A stretch of 17,274 nt of DNA, from NCBI GenBank assembly GCA_050010815.1, contig JBEKKH010000159.1:1-17274 (forward strand). The letters run 5' to 3'. Both the position numbers and the translations under genes were made by a program. Under the pieces are notes generated by a model. The model searched no databases. It was not told the DNA's origin and worked only from the letters and a program-made list of their open reading frames with translations. Of the stretch, positions 1 to 9,967 are shown piece after piece. The stretch is from Palsa-504 sp050010815 (lineage in GTDB: Bacteria > Actinomycetota > Actinomycetes > Streptosporangiales > Streptosporangiaceae). Each line of letters opens with the position of its first letter. The stretch's first letter is position 1.

Positions 1-1
1 C

Positions 2-1300
<1,299 letters not shown>

Positions 1301-1670
1301 CTATGGTCGCCATTCACTGGTTGGCTGAGGTGTATTGATATTTTGACCCTCTCGTGCTATTCATGATCTCCGCAACTGCACCGTCAGTCAGATCCACGCA
1401 TTTCCGGGGGAACCACCGCTAGATATCATCACGAGAGATACCCTAAAACACAGAGCTACCGGCAAAGAGATATTTACTGGCCGACAGAACGGTAACTTTG
1501 ATCCGGCCGGCCGCGCAACTGGTACAAACTTGAAATGGCGCGATGCGCTGGGAGGCTTCCGGGCCACGCCTGTTCAACTGCGAGATAACGGCAGTTGATC
1601 AGCCGGCAGGAAGGCGGCACGATATCAGCCGTCAACATACCCGGCAAGATTTGAAAAGGCTACCTATCAC
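1301..1670. promoter_or_regulatory. Divergent intergenic control region between PKS and ABC exporter
   Basis: This 370-bp spacer is clearly richer in A/T than its neighbours and has no convincing gene. It must hold the promoters for the leftward PKS and the rightward exporter. A weak promoter-like pair for the exporter is TTGATC (1498-1503) and TACAAA (1523-1528), but the 19-bp spacing is poor. The clearest structure is an 8-bp inverted repeat at 1574-1598, listed separately. The sequence GATATCA appears twice (1422 and 1621 areas), with no obvious meaning. Confidence 0.5.
1574..1598. promoter_or_regulatory. Inverted repeat, candidate operator upstream of ABC exporter
   Basis: The perfect 8-bp arms TCAACTGC (1574-1581) and GCAGTTGA (1591-1598) are separated by 9 bases, so arm centres are 17 bp apart, which suits a dimeric helix-turn-helix repressor. 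It ends 72 bp before the exporter's GTG. Drug-exporter operons are often controlled this way, but no regulator gene is in the window. An RNA hairpin is the alternative. Confidence 0.35.
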
Positions 1671-2408
1671 GTGCCCACGGGAGAGGACCGGACTCTGGTG
1701 CTAGCGGCCGAGGGACTGGTGAAAACATATGGCCACCGCAGAGCGCTTGACGAGTTCACGCTGCATGTCGCCGCGGGCGAGATCGCCGGCCTGGTGGGGC
1801 CGAACGGCGCCGGGAAGACGACGTTCGTCGAGATAGTCACGACCCTGATCCGCCCGGACGCGGGCAGCGTCACGATCGGTGCCGTCAACACGCTGAAACA
1901 TCCGCGGATCGCGCGCGGGCTGATCGGGGTGTGCCCGCAGGAGACCGCGCTGTACCCGTCGATCACGGTGGCCGGGCATCTGCGGCTGTTCGGCGCGCTG
2001 GCCGGGCTCCGCCGCGCCGCACTGCGCCAGGCCGTCGGCGACATCGCCGAGCAGATGGAGCTGACCGGCATGCTCGGCCAGCCCGCCGGGCTGCTCTCCG
2101 GCGGCCAGCGCAAACGCGTGCAGGCAGCGACCGCGCTGGTCGCGTACCGGCCACTGCTGCTGCTCGACGAGCCGACCGTGGGCGCGGACCCGCTGACCCG
2201 CACGGCACTGCTCGACATCATCACGGCCAGGGCCGCGGCCGGCGCGGCCGTCGTCTATACCACCCACTACCTGCCCGAACTGGCCAATCTCGGCGCCACC
2301 ATCGCGCTCGCGCGGGCGGGACGGATCGTGGCCCGAGGCACCCAGGCGGAACTCAGCCTGGATGACCTCTTCTCGCCGGAGCCGGAGGAAGCTCATGACG
2401 TCGCGTGA
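1671..2408 (+). CDS. ABC transporter ATP-binding protein, DrrA-like drug/natural-product exporter
   Basis: This 245-residue cytoplasmic ATPase powers the permease encoded next to it. All ABC signatures are in order: Walker A GPNGAGKTT (43-51), Q-loop Gln90, signature LSGGQ (142-146), Walker B LLLLDEP (162-168) and switch His199. The sequence resembles the DrrA/ABC-2 importer-exporter class that handles drugs and polyketides, but is shorter than DrrA (about 330), lacking most of its C-terminal regulatory tail. The start is GTG 1671, with an AAAAGG sequence about 12 bases upstream as a weak ribosome site. The 3' end overlaps the permease gene by 14 bp, so the two are co-translated. Given its place next to the PKS, the likely job is export of, or self-resistance to, the cluster product. 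The substrate is inferred from context only. Confidence 0.93.
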   Translation: MPTGEDRTLVLAAEGLVKTYGHRRALDEFTLHVAAGEIAGLVGPNGAGKTTFVEIVTTLIRPDAGSVTIGAVNTLKHPRIARGLIGVCPQETALYPSITVAGHLRLFGALAGLRRAALRQAVGDIAEQMELTGMLGQPAGLLSGGQRKRVQAATALVAYRPLLLLDEPTVGADPLTRTALLDIITARAAAGAAVVYTTHYLPELANLGATIALARAGRIVARGTQAELSLDDLFSPEPEEAHDVA

Positions 2409-3201
2409 GGCGACACGCTGGCCAGCCCCGTCGCTGCGCTGGCCTGGGGTGGCACGTGTCGCCGTGCTCGTTCGGCATAATTTCGTTCTTATTACCCGCG
2501 AGCCTGGGCCGTTGATCAGCCGCCTGGTGCAACCGCTGGTGCTGATCCTGCTGACGCGGCCGCTCTACGTGGCCGCGCTGGCCCGGGACGGCCCGCAGGC
2601 CGGCACCACCCAGGTCGTCACCGGGATGCTGGTGCTGTTCTCGCTGCTGGCCCTGTCGGTGGTGGGCGGCTCGATCATGGCCGAACGGGCCTGGCAAACC
2701 TGGGACCGCATCCGGGCGACTCCGGCGCGGGCCGGTGAGATGCTCTTCGGCAAGGCGGTCCCGGCGTTCGCGATGCTCGCGGTGCAGCAGGCGGTGGTGA
2801 TCTCGTTCGGCGTCGTCTTGTTCGGCCTGCACGTCCGCAGCGTGGGCCTGCTCGCGGTGGCGGTCACGTGCTGGGCCCTGGCGCTGCTGGGCATCGGGGC
2901 GACGTTCGGCGCGGTGCTGCGGTCCCAGAGCGAGCTCAACGTGGCCTACGACGTCGGGGGCGTGCTGCTGTCCGCGCTCGGCGGCGCGGTGACGCCGCTG
3001 GCCTCGCTGCCCGGGTGGGCGCAGGCGATCGCGCCCGCGTCACCGGGATACTGGGCGATGTCGGCGCTGCGGTCGGCGCTGCTGGGACAGGCGGCCGGGA
3101 CGCTGCGGGCGGCCGGCGTGCTGCTCGTGATCGCGGCCATCATGGGAACGCTCGCCACCTGGCGGATCGGCCGTGGCTGGCCCCGGTCCCGGCTGCTTTA
3201 A
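2395..3201 (+). CDS. ABC-2 type permease, DrrB-like exporter membrane subunit
   Basis: This 268-residue integral membrane protein pairs with the upstream ATPase. About six hydrophobic segments are visible (roughly residues 40-60, 73-93, 121-145, 150-175, 186-206 and 237-256). Between segments 2 and 3 lies the cytosolic element ERAWQTWDRIRATPARAGE, which matches the conserved E-x-x-R-x-T-P region of ABC-2 permeases that docks on the ATPase. ATG 2395 is preferred over an in-frame ATG at 2362 because GGAGGA sits 6 bases before it, inside the end of the ATPase gene, and gives the usual short overlap. There is no stem followed by a T-run after the stop, so transcription may continue into the condensation-domain gene 165 bp downstream. 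Confidence 0.92.
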   Translation: MTSREATRWPAPSLRWPGVARVAVLVRHNFVLITREPGPLISRLVQPLVLILLTRPLYVAALARDGPQAGTTQVVTGMLVLFSLLALSVVGGSIMAERAWQTWDRIRATPARAGEMLFGKAVPAFAMLAVQQAVVISFGVVLFGLHVRSVGLLAVAVTCWALALLGIGATFGAVLRSQSELNVAYDVGGVLLSALGGAVTPLASLPGWAQAIAPASPGYWAMSALRSALLGQAAGTLRAAGVLLVIAAIMGTLATWRIGRGWPRSRLL

Positions 3202-3366
3202 CGCTCCGGCAACAAACCCCTAATTCCCGCTCAGCGGACCCGGCTTCATTGCGAGCGAGGAATCGCGGCGGTGATGGAGCTGAACACGGATGCTTGTAAC
3301 AGATCTTGCCGGTGCCTTATCGTCTCCACTGCGCGGCCCGCCCAAATGTGATCACAAGGTGAATGA
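3202..3366. other. Intergenic spacer upstream of the condensation-domain gene
   Basis: This 165-bp gap holds no certain gene. It contains a 26-residue reading frame (GTG 3271 to TGA 3351) with three closely spaced cysteines and a GAGGA about 9 bases upstream. It is in frame with the permease stop, so it may be chance. A 10-bp palindrome, TGTGATCACA (3347-3356), runs up to the ribosome-binding AAGGTGA (3356-3362) of the next gene. Confidence 0.4.
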
Positions 3367-4731
3367 GTGCTAAAGCCAGCCGACCCGAACGAAACCATTC
3401 CGCTGTCGAAGGAACAAGAATCCTATCTGACGTTGGGCCGCGATGGTCATGGCGCTGTTCCGCTCTGTTACCGGGTGCGGGGCAAGCTGGACATTCCGGC
3501 CCTGCAGCAGGCGCTCGCCGAGGTCGCGGCCAGGCATGAGCCGCTGCGGATGCGCTTGCTTGATACCCCCGAGGGGCTGCGTCAGGTGTTCCGGCCGGCT
3601 GAGGCGGAGGACTGGCTGGTCCAAGAGATAATCGCCGCGGACAGCCTGGCCGCCCAGGACATGGCCTGCGAGCTGGCAGCCGTGCCGAGCGACCTGCGAG
3701 CCCAGGGTCCAGTGCGCACCTGGCTGATCCGGTCGGGCCCCGCGGACATGCTGCTGGTGGTGCTGATCGACCATCTATCCATCGACGGCTGGAGCAGCGG
3801 GATATTCAGCAAGGAACTGTGGACCCGCTATTACGCGGCCAGCACCGGTACTGAATCCGCACCGCTGCCGCCAGCAGCCCGGTTCACTGACTTCGTAGTG
3901 ACCCAGCGCGACTGCGCATCGAGCTGGACACCCGCCCAGTACCAGTACTGGCGGCAGGTCAGCCAAGATTACTGTGAGCCGGTACTCCAGCCTCGGATAT
4001 CGGCTCCGGTGGGTTCACCGGAGCAGCCCGGCCGATCCGATCTCGTTTGTGCCGTTAGCCACGAGCAGCTGGGCCGGCTGACCGGATTCGCTCGCGCGGC
4101 GGTCGTGCCGCCGCGCACCGTGGAACTGGCCGGCCTGCTGCTCGCGCTCTGGGCTTGGTGCCCGGCACCGGTGATCAACGTCTGGTGCATGCACTCCGGC
4201 CGGGAGAACCGGGCCATCGCCCACGCGATCGGGAACTACTCCCGAAGCTTCCCGCTGGCCGTACGCATCGACCCCGAGGCCACTCTCGCCGATTTCACCC
4301 GGAATGTCCTGCACGGGTGGTCCGAGGCGGTCGGTTACTCCGGCACGCCCTACTCGGCCGTGGCGGTACGCGAGCTGATCGCGCGGGCGGGAGGGGCGGA
4401 CCCGGCCATGCCAGAGGTGCGGCTGAACCAGATCATCTCCCCCCCGGGCATGTCGGCGAGTTCGGATCCGGTGGTGCTCGGCAAGTCGACCACTGTCGAG
4501 TGGTGTGACCTGACCGCGACCAGATGGAGCTGGTACCGGGAACCCCGGGTACGGATTATGTCGATATTGGACACGTCGTTGACCATGCGGGCCATCTTCA
4601 ATCCGGGCGTGACACCGCCGGAGTTCGTCGAGGCGACGATGACCTATTTGGACCGGCTGCTGCCGTTGTTCGCGACCGAGTACGCAGATGAACCGATCGG
4701 GAAGCTGGTCGACCGGTCGCTGCGCCGGTGA
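3367..4731 (+). CDS. Stand-alone nonribosomal-peptide-type condensation domain protein
   Basis: This 454-residue protein is a single condensation (C) domain with no adenylation or carrier domain. Visible family motifs are LSKEQESY (13-20, matching the opening SxAQ motif), RHEPLRMRL (56-64) and IGNYSRSFPL (288-297, the IGxFxNxLPLR region). The active-site motif HHxxxDG reads DHLSIDG (135-141): the second, catalytic histidine (His136) is kept, but the first is Asp135. Free-standing C domains make amide or ester bonds between an acyl or aminoacyl carrier protein and a nucleophile, so this one may attach or release a group on the polyketide; that is inferred from context. The start is GTG 3367 with AAGGTGA 4 bases upstream; ATG 3363 is out of frame. 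The stop overlaps a 34-codon ORF as GTGA. It could be inactive or a chaperone-like C homologue. Confidence 0.85.
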   Translation: MLKPADPNETIPLSKEQESYLTLGRDGHGAVPLCYRVRGKLDIPALQQALAEVAARHEPLRMRLLDTPEGLRQVFRPAEAEDWLVQEIIAADSLAAQDMACELAAVPSDLRAQGPVRTWLIRSGPADMLLVVLIDHLSIDGWSSGIFSKELWTRYYAASTGTESAPLPPAARFTDFVVTQRDCASSWTPAQYQYWRQVSQDYCEPVLQPRISAPVGSPEQPGRSDLVCAVSHEQLGRLTGFARAAVVPPRTVELAGLLLALWAWCPAPVINVWCMHSGRENRAIAHAIGNYSRSFPLAVRIDPEATLADFTRNVLHGWSEAVGYSGTPYSAVAVRELIARAGGADPAMPEVRLNQIISPPGMSASSDPVVLGKSTTVEWCDLTATRWSWYREPRVRIMSILDTSLTMRAIFNPGVTPPEFVEATMTYLDRLLPLFATEYADEPIGKLVDRSLRR

Positions 4732-4832
4732 TTATCGCGGCTGGCCCGGGTCCCGTGCCGGGAATATCCGCGCTGCCGCCGGCGTATAAATCGCTTTTTG
4801 CCGAGCTTGCCAAATATTACCGGGGCGGATAA
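4728..4832 (+). CDS. Small ORF (34 residues) translationally coupled to the condensation-domain gene
   Basis: The GTG at 4728-4730 overlaps the TGA of the condensation gene as GTGA, the same junction seen at three other gene pairs in this window. The frame runs 34 codons to TAA 4830-4832. The predicted peptide has a hydrophobic Gly/Pro-rich first half (starting MIIAAGPGPVPG) and a helical, aromatic second half, YKSLFAELAKYYRGG. No ribosome site of its own is visible, so translation would depend on the upstream gene. I do not recognise a family. It may be a small partner or docking peptide, or the frame-shifted remnant of a C-terminal extension of the condensation protein, or a chance frame. 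Confidence 0.4.
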   Translation: MIIAAGPGPVPGISALPPAYKSLFAELAKYYRGG

Positions 4833-5030
4833 CGTGTATTAAGGGAAACGTTGTGATTATTTCCTCTTAGGGTCCAGTAAGATCCGGGCTCGTACATCGA
4901 ATTCTGCTTGGTGACCCCCGGTCATCAGAGATCCTCCGATAACTACGGCCGCGCATGAAGAGCAACCTGGTGCAGGTAGCGGTGAAGGGCCGGAACGGTA
5001 AGTGCGCTGTTCTGCGGGAGGAAAAGAAGA
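4833..5030. other. Intergenic spacer upstream of the FAD oxidoreductase
   Basis: This 198-bp gap follows the small ORF. It holds A/T-rich stretches but no clean promoter: TTGTGA (4851-4856) and TAAGAT (4878-4883) are 21 bp apart, too far for a standard site. GGGAGGA (5016-5022) is the ribosome site of the next gene. There is no terminator-like stem. Confidence 0.4.
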
Positions 5031-6485
5031 ATGAGGCAAAAAGAGCTGCATGTCGTCATAGGCGCCGGAATCGCCGGCTGCCTTGCTGCGATCTTGCGAA
5101 GCCGCGCCGGGTACGATGTCGTCATCCTTGAGAAGGAGCAGGCTCGCTGCGAAGGTACCTATCCGGTATGCACGCAGACAAGCAACATCGTCAGCGAGAA
5201 CCACAGCGGAGCTGAATATCCTTTCGATCCGCAGAGCGCACGCGACTGCCTGGACGGAAGGATAGAGAACGAACAGCTATTTCCGGAACTCATCTACGGC
5301 GGCAAGACATTCAGCCAGATTATCGCATCTCGCAGCATGATGAATGACGGCCACGATATCGTCGGCCAGTGCCGGGCAAATATGGAGGTAATCCGGTCGC
5401 ATTACGCCCGGCGCGGTGCCGAAGATCCGTCAAGCGCGGTCTTTGGCGACCCGTCAGCTGTCTGCAGCGAGAGCCTGACCGTGGCCGGCGTCCGCGATGT
5501 CGCAGCCGCGTTCCGTACGCCTCAGCGGGGCATCAACCCGGTGCTTGTCTCTACTGTCCTCGACTGGGAGCTGCGGCGATGCGGCGTCGATTTCCGCGAG
5601 GGCAGCAGCGTCGCGGACGTAACGCGGCTGGCCGACGGCAGGTATCGGGTCAGCTACGCGGGGGCCGACGGCAGGGACCAGTACCTGGTTGCGGACCAGG
5701 TGAGCCTGTGCGCGGCCACGGCGGCGTTCGGCATGGCCACGAGGCTGAACCCGTCGCTCACGTTCCCGAGACTGTACATGGCGCTGCGGGAGATTCTCTA
5801 CGTCGATCTTCCCGACGGAACGGACAAGAATTTTACCTGCCTGAAACTTGAGGATTCTTACGGCGGGATGTTCAGTCCGCTGAATGAGCGTTGCGCGATG
5901 ATTTATCATCCACCAGCGGCTCGCATCATGAACTGCCTGGTGGACCCGGAGACCTACCAGCCTCCGGCCGAGTACGCGCAGTATCTCGCGACCGGGCATC
6001 CGGAGCAGGAGAAGCGAGCCGAATGGACTCTCAGCAAGTTGCGAGAGTTCTATCCAGAGCTGCGCAGGTCCACGATCCTCGGCACGTACCTCAAGGTCGC
6101 GATCAATACAGTCCCGGATTCACGGATGCGGCGGAACATGGGAATCTTCAATATTTTGCCGGGCTCGACGGTAACCGTCCTGCCGAAGTGGACTATGGGC
6201 GCGATAAACGCGAGAAGGGAGCTGGCTCTCGCGCTTGAGTATTCGGTCTCGACCGGGAACGTCGATGCTAGCGAAGCCAGCGAGCTTCTTACCGTGGCGA
6301 CCAGGACGCGCTGGGAAACCCCGCTTGAGTGGGCGGCCGAGCCCGAGACGCTGACGGCTCGAGCGACGAGGCATGCCATCAACATGAAGGTTCCTGAGGT
6401 GCTGGCGATGCCATTTGGCGCCCCGCAGAAAACCGTTAGCGCAGGACGGCCACGCCTGGATCACCTCGCGGCACTGACCGACTGA
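5031..6485 (+). CDS. FAD-dependent oxidoreductase (DAO/glycine-oxidase-like fold)
   Basis: The protein has 484 residues. It opens with a Rossmann FAD-binding motif, VVIGAGIAG (8-16), and an acidic residue ending the second strand in VILEKE (31-36), as in amine/amino-acid oxidases, flavin monooxygenases and related two-domain flavoproteins. The segment GINPVLVSTVLDWELRRCGV (about 166-185) resembles the part of D-amino-acid-oxidase-like enzymes that precedes the second flavin-contact strand. No signal peptide or membrane segment is seen, so it should be cytoplasmic. The specific reaction cannot be read: oxidation of an amino-acyl or polyketide intermediate, or a hydroxylation, are both possible. 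ATG 5031 has GGGAGGA 8 bases upstream. It lies between the condensation-domain gene and the sugar-nucleotide genes on the same strand, so it is probably a tailoring enzyme of the cluster. It is not a recognisable flavin halogenase. Confidence 0.8.
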   Translation: MRQKELHVVIGAGIAGCLAAILRSRAGYDVVILEKEQARCEGTYPVCTQTSNIVSENHSGAEYPFDPQSARDCLDGRIENEQLFPELIYGGKTFSQIIASRSMMNDGHDIVGQCRANMEVIRSHYARRGAEDPSSAVFGDPSAVCSESLTVAGVRDVAAAFRTPQRGINPVLVSTVLDWELRRCGVDFREGSSVADVTRLADGRYRVSYAGADGRDQYLVADQVSLCAATAAFGMATRLNPSLTFPRLYMALREILYVDLPDGTDKNFTCLKLEDSYGGMFSPLNERCAMIYHPPAARIMNCLVDPETYQPPAEYAQYLATGHPEQEKRAEWTLSKLREFYPELRRSTILGTYLKVAINTVPDSRMRRNMGIFNILPGSTVTVLPKWTMGAINARRELALALEYSVSTGNVDASEASELLTVATRTRWETPLEWAAEPETLTARATRHAINMKVPEVLAMPFGAPQKTVSAGRPRLDHLAALTD

Positions 6486-6557
6486 CGTGAGCTTGTCACG
6501 GCAAAGCCTCGTGCTCGGCTGGCCGTATGGATGGCGGAACACAAAGAAGGTCTCGAC

Positions 6558-8018
6558 ATGGCGATGCGAATTACCGTTATTGGAACTGGCTACCTGGGTG
6601 CGACTCACGCCGCCTGCATGGCCGAACTCGGATTTGACGTGCTAGGCGTCGATGTCGACTCGGCCAAGATCGCCACACTGACGGAAGGCCGGTTGCCATT
6701 TTACGAAGCGGGACTTGAGGACCTGATCAGGCGCCACGTCGGGCTGGGCAGGCTAAGGTTCACGACCTCGCTGGCCCAGGCCGCCGAGTTCGGCGATGTC
6801 CACTTCTTGTGCGTCGGCACGCCGCAACGCCCGGACGGCGAGGCCACCGACCTCAGCCAGATCAATACGGCCGTGGCCAGCCTGGCACCGCACCTGCAGC
6901 GCCCATGCCTGATTGTCGGGAAATCCACAGTTCCCGCGGGTACGGCCCGCGGGCTGGCCAGGCGCATACGCGAGGCCGCTCCGGTCGGCGAACTGGCCGA
7001 GGTGGCATGGAACCCGGAATTCCTGCGGGAAGGGTATGCAGTCGCTGACACTATCTGCCCGGACCGGCTCGTCTTCGGCGTCCAGTCGGATTGGGCCCTG
7101 GATATCCTCAAGCAGCTGTATGCGGATCTCATCCAGCGCCGCACGCCGGTGGTGGTAACGGACATCGAGACCGCTGAACTGACCAAGTTGGCGGCGAATG
7201 CGTTCCTGGCGACGAAGATCTCTTTCATCAACGCGCTCGCGGAGATCTGCGAGGCGGTCGGAGCGGACGTGGTGACCCTCGGCAGCGCGCTGGCTCATGA
7301 TCCGCGCATCGGCGGCCGGTTCCTCCAGGCGGGCGCGGGGTACGGCGGCGGGTGCCTGCCCAAGGACGTCCGGATCCTGGCCGGCCAGGCCAGCGAGCTT
7401 GGCATGGGGCAGGCCGCGGCATTCCTGCGCGAGGTGGACAGGACCAACCTTCATTGCCGTCAGCGGCTGGTCGACATGACACGCCGGGAATGCGGCGGCA
7501 CGTTGAACGGGCGCCGGATCTGCGTACTCGGGGCGGCCTTCAAACCTCACTCAGATGACATCAGGGATTCGCCCGCCCTGGCCATCGCCGCTGCCATACA
7601 GCGAGAAGGAGCCGAGGTCGTTATCTACGACCCGATAGCCATTGAGAATGCGAAGCGAAGCTATCCGGGGATCGGGTATGCGTCCTCAGTAGCCGAGGCG
7701 GCATATCGTGCTGACGTCATACTCCATCTGACCGAATGGCCCGAATTCCGCGATATTGACCCGGCCGCGCTTGCGGGCCTGGTGAAGCGGAGATGCGTGA
7801 TCGATGGCCGCATAGCGCTCGATCCGGCGGCCTGGCGGGAAGCGGGCTGGACCTACCATGCGCCCGGCCGGCCGGCCGGGCGCGAAGAGCCAGGGCAGCT
7901 GGCTGAGCGCACCGCCCCAGACGAAGAGTTCAGCGACGCACGGTACCTGGCGGCCGCCGGAGCGGAAGTCACCGGGGCAGGTCACGACCCGCCATCTGCT
8001 GAGTCGATCGGGCAATAG
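6558..8018 (+). CDS. ugd: UDP-glucose 6-dehydrogenase
   Basis: It oxidises UDP-glucose twice with NAD+ to UDP-glucuronate in the cytoplasm. Family marks in the 486-residue product are VIGTGYLG (7-14, NAD site), the WNPEFLREG segment (151-159), Lys220 in NAFLATKISFINA and the catalytic Cys266 in GYGGGCLPKDV. ATG 6558 is chosen over ATG 6531 because AGAAGG (6545-6550) lies 7 bases upstream and the Rossmann strand then starts at residue 4. The normal family end is near residue 434. Here a further ~50-residue Ala/Gly/Glu-rich tail follows, and its first codons fall on a perfect 24-bp palindrome (7860-7883). The next gene begins 3 bp after the stop and encodes the next pathway step. In actinomycete clusters such as calicheamicin (CalS8/CalS9) the same pair builds a UDP-pentose for glycosylation. 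Confidence 0.93.
   Translation: MAMRITVIGTGYLGATHAACMAELGFDVLGVDVDSAKIATLTEGRLPFYEAGLEDLIRRHVGLGRLRFTTSLAQAAEFGDVHFLCVGTPQRPDGEATDLSQINTAVASLAPHLQRPCLIVGKSTVPAGTARGLARRIREAAPVGELAEVAWNPEFLREGYAVADTICPDRLVFGVQSDWALDILKQLYADLIQRRTPVVVTDIETAELTKLAANAFLATKISFINALAEICEAVGADVVTLGSALAHDPRIGGRFLQAGAGYGGGCLPKDVRILAGQASELGMGQAAAFLREVDRTNLHCRQRLVDMTRRECGGTLNGRRICVLGAAFKPHSDDIRDSPALAIAAAIQREGAEVVIYDPIAIENAKRSYPGIGYASSVAEAAYRADVILHLTEWPEFRDIDPAALAGLVKRRCVIDGRIALDPAAWREAGWTYHAPGRPAGREEPGQLAERTAPDEEFSDARYLAAAGAEVTGAGHDPPSAESIGQ
7860..7883. repeat. Perfect 24-bp palindrome within the UDP-glucose dehydrogenase gene
   Basis: The left half GCGCCCGGCCGG (7860-7871) is the exact reverse complement of the right half (7872-7883). 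It encodes residues 435-442, where the conserved dehydrogenase core ends and an unusual tail begins. Part of the symmetry comes from GGCC repetition. In RNA it could fold back on itself ahead of the decarboxylase gene. Confidence 0.7.
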
Positions 8019-8021
8019 CAC

Positions 8022-8993
<972 letters not shown>

Positions 8994-9967
8994 CAGGGAA
9001 CTTAACCGGGCCCCGGTCATCTCCCGGGACACCACATTGCACACCGGCTCCCCCCGCACGTGACGGACGACCTGATCAAGTACGAAATGCCGAGCCCGGC
9101 CCCCGAAGTGCTCGGTCAGGCCCGAGATATGCGGGGTGAGCAGCAGCCCGGGCGCGTCGTACAGCTCATGTCCCGGCGGCAGGGGTTCTGGGTCGGTCAC
9201 GTCGAGCGCGGCCCGGATGTGACCAGCGCGCAGCGCCGCGCCCAGGGCCGGGCTGTCCACCAGTTGACCGCGGCCCACATTGACCAGAAGGGACCCGCGC
9301 GGCATCCGCTGCAAGAAGGCCGCGTCGACGAGTTGCTGCGTCGAGGGAACCAGCGGCACGGCCAGCACCACGACGTCCGCGACGCCGACCAGATCCAGGA
9401 GGTCGGCCATGGTGCCCACGCCGGGCCTCCGGTGCTCGGCCACCCGGCGGATCTGAGCGCCGAAGGGCCGCAGCACCGCCTCGATGGCCGCTCCGATGCT
9501 GCCGTATCCGACCAGCAGGACGGTGGCGCCGTCCAGCGTGCCACAGCACCTCGGATGCCAGGCCCGCGCACGCTGATCGTCGTAGAAATCCGGCAGCCCC
9601 CGCAGCAGCGCCAGCGTCACCGCGACAACCCATTCGGCGCACGCCTCGCTGCGCAGCCCCCGGCCGCTTGTTACCAGCACATCCGGCGGCACCGACTCGA
9701 TGAACCAGTCGACGCCTGCGTGGACCGAGCAAACCCAGCTCGCCGCTTTGAGCTGGGAAATCACCGACCGAGTGGCGGCCATGTCGGCCACCCAGGGCAC
9801 GAGTAGGTCGATGTCACGGGGATCAACCGGCAGTGGGCCGCTTTCCCAGGGGAATACGCGCAGCTTGGTATCTGCGACAGAAACGACATCGAGCAGCTCG
9901 GCGAGGAACGGCGGCGCGAGGAGCGTCAACTGATCGGGCGGAACCTGGGGCGGCAGGATATCCGCGA

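Noticed and set aside
3347..3356. TGTGATCACA palindrome as a CRP-type site
   Set aside because: CRP-like sites need about 6 bases between TGTGA and TCACA; here the halves are merged. Ten-bp palindromes are expected many times by chance in this length.
4955..5131. 58-codon frame overlapping the start of the FAD oxidoreductase
   Set aside because: It has no ribosome site, an Arg/Cys-rich second half where it overlaps the real gene, and looks like a shadow frame.
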